NCBI GenBank assembly: GCA_914767885.1
Contig: CAJZBQ010000054.1
Coordinates: forward strand, 248,001 to 312,000
Length of the DNA stretch: 64,000 nt
Reading direction: 5' to 3'
Origin: Blepharisma stoltei
Taxonomy: Eukaryota; Ciliophora; Heterotrichea; Heterotrichida; Blepharismidae
Shown here: positions 59,556-64,000 of the stretch, in pieces
How the letters are laid out: the number at the start of each line of letters is the position of its first letter
Numbering within the stretch: position 1 is the stretch's first letter
The notes under the pieces: generated by a model
The model's input: only the letters and a program-made list of their open reading frames with translations
Database searches by the model: none
Told to the model about the DNA's origin: nothing
Translations under genes and position numbers: made by a program

Positions 59556-60200
59556 ATGAAAGTTAAGGTTGAAAACCTTGCTCAAGATATCACAGCAGAC
59601 ATGCTCAAAAATGAATTCCGAAGAATTGGAGTTCGTAGTGTCGAGCTTCACAACCAAGACGAAAATCATTGGGCATTTTTAGATTTTCTTGATATCGTTC
59701 AAGTACAAAGAGCAATTAAAGAATTTGACGGAAAAGAATTAGGAGGCAAAAAAATCCACTTATCGAAGCATGATGAAGTGATCGTGCTCAATTCTAATAG
59801 AGCAGCAAGGCGCTCAAGATCTAGATCTCCACCATCTGGACAAGTGATAAAGTTACCGTCATCAAAATCTCAAGCAGGCTCAGGAGTCGCTGTTTTGCCT
59901 TTTGGAAAACCTATAAATAAGCCAGCACCAGTTCATGAAGAAATTAAAACTGAGTCAAATGGAAAAAGCCATTCACCTGCAAAAGAGCCTCAAAAATTAA
60001 ATACAGAAGAAGTAAAGGTCGAGCCAAAGACGGTAGTAGTTCAAAAGCCGACAGATACTCCAAAAGTGGAAGAAAAGAAAACAGTTCAAAAGGAAGAGCC
60101 AAAAATTGTGGAAGAAAAGAAGAAAGTTGATGAAGAAATAAAACATGATAATGAAGATGATGTAATGGTAGTTGCTGATGATGGAAGCAAGCTATTATAA
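59556..60200 (+). CDS. RRM-domain RNA-binding protein with charged tail
   Basis: 214 residues. One RRM at about 1-75: RNP2-like VKVENLAQ, helix ITADMLKNEFRRIGV, RNP1-like NHWAFLDFLD, and QVQRAIKEFDGKELGGKKIHLS. A short SR-like patch (AARRSRSRSPPS) is followed by a Lys/Glu/Pro-rich tail (KVEEKKTVQKEEPKIVEEKKKVDEE). RNP1 lacks the usual central Gly-Tyr/Phe. Probably a splicing or mRNP factor. Confidence 0.82.
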   Translation: MKVKVENLAQDITADMLKNEFRRIGVRSVELHNQDENHWAFLDFLDIVQVQRAIKEFDGKELGGKKIHLSKHDEVIVLNSNRAARRSRSRSPPSGQVIKLPSSKSQAGSGVAVLPFGKPINKPAPVHEEIKTESNGKSHSPAKEPQKLNTEEVKVEPKTVVVQKPTDTPKVEEKKTVQKEEPKIVEEKKKVDEEIKHDNEDDVMVVADDGSKLL

Positions 60201-60209
60201 TCTCTACCT

Positions 60210-60399
60210 ATGAATTGTCTATTTATTAGTAATTAAAAATAATATTATAATATAAGATATTTTGAGCAAATTTTTTAGAAATGATATAAAAACTGACGAT
60301 CCTGCAAAACTTCACTGTATTTCTTGCGACAAAACAATAGCGAAAAAATCATTAAAAAATCACATAGGCACAAAAGCTCATAAGGAAAGCATAAAATAA
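60210..60399 (+). CDS. Candidate tiny C2H2 (U1-type) zinc-finger protein, start uncertain
   Basis: The open frame to UAA 60397 encodes LHCISCDKTIAKKSLKNHIGTKAHKESIK, a C-x2-C-x12-H-x5-H finger. There is no in-frame ATG after the UAA at 60253. Removing a TA-bounded 31-bp (or 28-bp) segment before 60258 would join ATG 60210 (MNCLFI..) in frame, for about 52 residues. That excision is inferred only from frame. Confidence 0.4.
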
Positions 60400-60477
60400 T
60401 GATTTAAATAACTAAATTATTCCCGAAAAATTGTAGCAATATCTTTCGATTCTATATAACCTTAAATATTTAATTTA

Positions 60478-61286
60478 ATGGGCATTTGTTCAGGCAAATC
60501 TTCAGTTCAAGTAGCCAATTCACAAATGCCAGCGATTCATGAGGTAAGCGAAGACGACTATTTTATGATGGAAATCGACTCCCGTGAAAAAATAGCTAAG
60601 TTAAAAGAAAAATTTCCAAATTTCACAGTCACGGATATCAAGATGGTAAAGAAGCCAGACGACGAAGGATCTCCTCACAATCATGTCGTTCTAGATTTAA
60701 AGTTTGAGGAAGACTTAGTACCACCAAAAATTGTAAAGATGTTTATTGAATTTTTCAAAACAAAATTTATTATATCTATCGGGAAAATTAACTATATAAA
60801 CCAACGCTGCAATTTAATTGCGGCTAAACTACTCAAAGATTTGCTTCCAGAGCCTGGACAAGTATTTAGAGGAAAGCTCCACAGTATACTAGATTGGGTT
60901 TTTGAAAATAAAACAAGGCATATGATAGCAAATTCAAATTCAGCAGATAAAGACTTTGGAGCGATTTTTTTTAATCATCTTATGAGTTTGTTTACTCCTT
61001 CTTGGTTAATAGGTGTTTTCTTGTTAATTGAGTGAATGCAATTTTATTTTAAAAAAATTCAGTTAAAGGAAAGATGCAACTTAGTAAAGAAACTTATGTT
61101 TTAGGACATAAGCTGTCGAAAATTTTGGAGACTGATTCTAATCATGAATTATATAAAAATTATGTATATAAAAAAATCTATATTAAAAATTTTTTGGTCA
61201 CTAATGAAGAGAAATAAATATTTCCTAAAAATAGGATTATTGGTCTTTAACTAAGGAGGAGAGATAGACCAAAACCGATTAAATAA
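60478..61286 (+). CDS. Dually acylated small protein of unknown function
   Basis: 178 residues after a 272-bp IES near the 3' end. MGICSGKSSVQ has Gly-2, Cys-4 and Ser-6, a good myristoylation/palmitoylation start. The body (DYFMMEIDSREKIAKLKEKFPNFTVTDIKMVKKPDD..HNHVVLDLKF) looks like a small alpha/beta fold; the second half is helical and basic. Excision ends the protein HLMSLFRPKPIK. No family recognised. Confidence 0.7.
60993..61264. mobile_element. MITE-like IES, 272 bp
   Basis: TA at 60993 and 61265. Termini CTCCTTCTTGGTTAATAGG and CTCTCCTCCTTAGTTAAAG. Without excision, the frame runs on through UGA codons to UAG 61102. Confidence 0.75.
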
Positions 61287-61501
61287 CAATTTTAAAATAA
61301 TTTTTTTTTAAAGAATCAAATCGTTGGGAATTTCATATGGAGATAATCTACCTTTTTTATATAAATAACTCTGGAGAATTTTGCTTCTGTTTTCTTTAGG
61401 CAATTTTATTAAAAATAATAATTTCCACTCACAAAGCAACTCAATTAAAGCCCATACTAGACACTAAAAACTGAAATCGCCCTTTTCATTTTTTATAATA
61501 A

Positions 61502-62212
61502 ATGAATAAACACAAGCGAGTTCCTTCAGCAATTCCACATATCAAAAAAGAGTTTCTTGAAGACGAGCCTGGAAGATTTCTCATCTCCCAAGGAGTTGGC
61601 AAAGAGCAAAGCTCTTCTTCAATGAATTCTTCCTCGAGCTATGAAGCCGTTCAGCACAACTTCGTCGTCCCATTTGACGAATTTAAACAAAAAACTCTGG
61701 AATTTCTAAAAAACCAAAACTCAAAGCCACCATTAAAACCTACCCCAGGAAACCCTTCATTAAACTCTTCATCAAGTGAGAACTCAAGCTTCCACAACCC
61801 CAAACAGCCAGCTACACTATATCCGCTTGGGGAAAAGTCTTGTGAGGATTCTTCTGACTCACAAAAACATTTTAGGACGAAAAGCTGCTTAAATCCAAGA
61901 GGGGAGTTGTCAGCTGCTATGAAAGATATACAGGAATATCAAACGGCACACCAAAAGAAATTAGAATTCATCAGGAAAGACGTAAAGCAGCAGCTGTTAC
62001 AGATGGTTATGCAACAAAACCCATCTGATATAGATACTGATAGGATGCCTGATTTAAGAGAGTCAGTTGAGTCGACAGAAACCTTGAGTGGCCCGGGAAG
62101 TTCGGTAAATCAAATAGACGAAATGAGCTGGGTGAAGCTAGATAACTCTATTGAGCACTCAGGAATTGACAAGCGTGTTTCTTCGATTTTAAAGAAAATT
62201 GATTCGTGCTAA
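61502..62212 (+). CDS. Ser-rich protein of unknown function
   Basis: 236 residues. Ser/Asn-rich low complexity (QSSSSMNSSSSYEAV, NSSSSENSSFHN), one helix (LSAAMKDIQEYQTAHQKKLEFIRKDVKQQLLQMVMQQN), acidic C-terminus ending KRVSSILKKIDSC. No domain recognised. Confidence 0.7.
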   Translation: MNKHKRVPSAIPHIKKEFLEDEPGRFLISQGVGKEQSSSSMNSSSSYEAVQHNFVVPFDEFKQKTLEFLKNQNSKPPLKPTPGNPSLNSSSSENSSFHNPKQPATLYPLGEKSCEDSSDSQKHFRTKSCLNPRGELSAAMKDIQEYQTAHQKKLEFIRKDVKQQLLQMVMQQNPSDIDTDRMPDLRESVESTETLSGPGSSVNQIDEMSWVKLDNSIEHSGIDKRVSSILKKIDSC

Positions 62213-62651
62213 TTAATATGTGTTCTAAATGTCAAGAAAAGGTAAATAATTCAGTTTATAGCAGATTGTTATATAATAATCCTAATTGAAAATTAACCTG
62301 CTTTAAGAAAAATAATGCTTTAAATTATTATTTGTTAGATCACAGCACTTAAAATAAGAAATTTATCATATTATAATTTATAGCTCAAAGCAAGTTCCGC
62401 AAAGACTAAATATTTTTAAGCGTCAAATTGAAGCTATCTCTTATACTATTATGGAGAAATCCAATGAAGTGTATCTCAAAGACAGCTAATTTGATTCAGC
62501 CATTTGAGTTTATTTGCATATAGTATGCATTATTGATATATTCAATTATCAATTTCTAATAATTCTTAATATATAAATACAAATTCATAAAGAATTTTTT
62601 ATTATATATTTGAGAGCTAAATAGAGAAGATAATTATAATTAATATCATAA
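62213..62651. other. Intergenic spacer, 439 bp
   Basis: Very AT-rich promoter region. Nothing recognised. Confidence 0.5.
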
Positions 62652-64000
62652 ATGGATAGACCAAATGTAGCACGAAATTTTAGCAATACCTCAACTATGA
62701 AATCTCCATCAACATCTGACTTTACTGTGATTTCAGATCAAGAACTCAGCCATTTCCAAAAAATGAGTAAATTCTAAGCAGTCTCTGATTCAGAAAAAAT
62801 TAAAGAGCTTTGGAGGAAGTTCAGAGAAGGCTCAAACTCCAAAAATGGGAAAATCGCCAAAGACACCTTTATCACATTGGTGAAAAAGCATTTTAAGCTC
62901 TTAAATGACAACATTCCCAGCCTTTTATTCAGAAGTAATCATCATTTAGGATTTGGGATAAGACGTTACACAGAAAAAGGCCAGACTGAAGTTTTAGATA
63001 ACAAAATAGAATTGCATGATATTATACTAGCATTAACTTTACTATCAAGAATGACGTATGAGAAAAAGCTTGAGCTGGTATTTGATTTAACTGATGTAGA
63101 TGAAGATGGATGTTTATAACACTTTCCCTTGAATAGCCCGATAACGGCTGGCTTCATCCCGTTATCGGGCTATCAAGGGAAAGAGTTATATCCCCAGACG
63201 AAATCTTTAGGATGATTGAAGGTATTGAAAGAGTTTTTGCCAAAGAAAATTCTGATATAAAGCTGGACAGTCGAATTCTTCAAGAAGAACTGAGTAGGGA
63301 AAAAGCAATCAGAAAATATGATTGGGCTATGAAAAGCGTAGGGCAGCTTGAATCTCGGTGCATGAAAGAAGACGGGCTCGTTACTTTTCAAGAATTCAAT
63401 GAAGTCCTAGTCAAAATGCCTTTGCTGAGAAGCCAATTTTTGCCGAGATATACAGATCTAAAATCAGTTTTAAGAAACGCTTATATGGAGCCTGCTTTAG
63501 AAGTTTCTGATGAAAGACTTGAAGATTTTTTGGTTTTTCGCTATGAAATGCAGGCTCTTTTTTCAGACAGCGTAAAATCTGCAAGAAAAAAGATTAGATT
63601 AGATTAATTAGTTTGAGCGGGTCACGGAGGTTTATTTCAGCCTCTACCCAGCGCTGCCAGCTTCAGGCTTGCGCCCTATGCACCGGCTCTGTTGCTCACT
63701 CCATTTTCTGTCGACGTCACCAAAAAATGGTGACGTCGCCATCTGACAGGGAGACTCACCCAGGTACTCCTTTGATCAGGGTCTAGTGACCCGGCGCCGT
63801 CCTTTCTGGGGAGGGGGAAAAGTAGCCTTCGGAGTCTTCTTCAGGTCCCCAAGCTCCACTACAAGCTTCCTCCTTCCTTCTAGTCCTGAAGTGTGACTCC
63901 TGATTCTGCGGCTCTGGTCTTCTCGTCTTTGTGAGAGGCAAAAAACCTTGTCGTGGTGTCCCGACCAAGGTAAAAAACCCACCCTGGACACAATATCCAG
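62652..64000 (+). CDS. EF-hand protein, 3' end interrupted by a SINE-like element at the window edge
   Basis: At least 288 residues to UAA 63605 after a 15-nt intron and a 74-bp palindromic IES. Calcineurin-B/recoverin-like layout: KIKELWRKFREGSNSKNGKIAKDTF, then a canonical loop DVDEDGCLSPDE (positions 1, 3, 5 and 12 acidic) rebuilt by the excision, and a weaker CMKEDGLVTFQEF. Ends DSVKSARKKIRLD*, but the last codons coincide with the GATTA tail of an inserted element. The true C-terminus probably lies beyond the window. Confidence 0.78.
62767..62781 (+). other. 15-nt intron
   Basis: GTAAATTCTAAGCAG; joins FQKM to ISDSEKIKELW and removes an in-frame UAA. Confidence 0.88.
63115..63188. mobile_element. 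Palindromic IES in the EF-hand loop, 74 bp
   Basis: TA at 63115 and 63189. TAACACTTTCCCTTGAATAG..CTATCAAGGGAAAGAGTTA with inner tagcccgataacgg/ccgttatcgggcta. Excision rebuilds DVDEDGCLSPDEIF. Confidence 0.93.
63594..64000 (-). mobile_element. SINE-like element, incomplete at window end
   Basis: GATTA tail at left, then about 400 bp almost identical to 35873-36365 with a few scattered indels and substitutions. Right end and duplication lie outside the window. Confidence 0.85.

Overview
WHAT IT IS. The window reads as germline (micronuclear) DNA of a heterotrich ciliate, most likely Blepharisma or a close relative. Three things seen in the sequence support this. (1) UGA is read as tryptophan (dynein R-L-UGA-I-H-E at about 4097, MORN repeats, thioredoxin-like protein, NAP/SET), while UAA and UAG are the only stops. 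(2) Introns are only 15-16 nt with GT..AG ends (33095, 37023, 41067, 42349, 55154, 62767). (3) Nearly half of the genes are interrupted by inserts that are not introns. These are flanked by TA or a longer direct repeat, and removing one repeat copy plus the insert restores frame and conserved protein sequence. They behave as internal eliminated sequences (IESs). The species is an inference; the IES structure is read directly from frame and homology.

LAYOUT. 1-11830 (-): axonemal dynein heavy chain with 8 IESs, 3' end off the left edge. 11961-14876 (-): C2/coiled-coil/GAR protein. 15083-15994 (+): four-TM protein. 16038-19199 (-): SAS-6 split by a 1.46 kb IES. 19444-20520 (-): polyprenyl-diphosphate synthase. 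20661-23390 (-): SLC44/CTL transporter. 24045-29147: small genes including PUB-domain, nucleoredoxin-like, a coiled-coil protein holding two retroposon-like inserts, and NAP/SET. 29163-31835 (-): alpha-glucan water dikinase. 32062-35791: eIF4E, a PRK-motif protein, a coiled-coil protein, glutamate dehydrogenase. 36609-38487 (-): ankyrin-TKL kinase. 39262-45348: ZNF593/Bud20, ER thioredoxin-like, coiled-coil and IQ/MORN genes. 45737-48445: ankyrin-Sec7-PH ARF-GEF and a Rab5-like GTPase. 48965-51759 (+): chitin synthase. 51804-64000: small cytoskeletal-looking genes, an RRM protein, an acylated protein and an EF-hand protein cut by the right edge.

INSERT CLASSES. (a) Short AT-rich TA-bounded IESs (28-133 bp, several near 65). 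(b) A MITE-like family, mostly 230-350 bp, with TA target and terminal inverted repeats of the type CTCCCYC..GTGAGCGAACAAAA. (c) Perfect-palindrome elements (50-229 bp). (d) SINE-like retroposons of about 140-600 bp: no credible ORF, target duplications of 9-16 bp, short tandem-repeat tails, frequent 5' truncation, and a recurring AAAATGGC-type head. At least six class (d) elements lie inside codons and must be removed for the gene to work. In most, the target duplication contains a TA; in eIF4E it does not. Some are nested inside class (a) or (b) inserts.

GENE THEMES. Cilium/basal body (dynein, SAS-6, PG-rich, MORN, coiled-coil proteins), membrane traffic (Rab, ARF-GEF, SLC44) and reserve or wall polysaccharide (glucan dikinase, chitin synthase). 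Genes are densely packed, often 14-100 bp apart, and are not operons.
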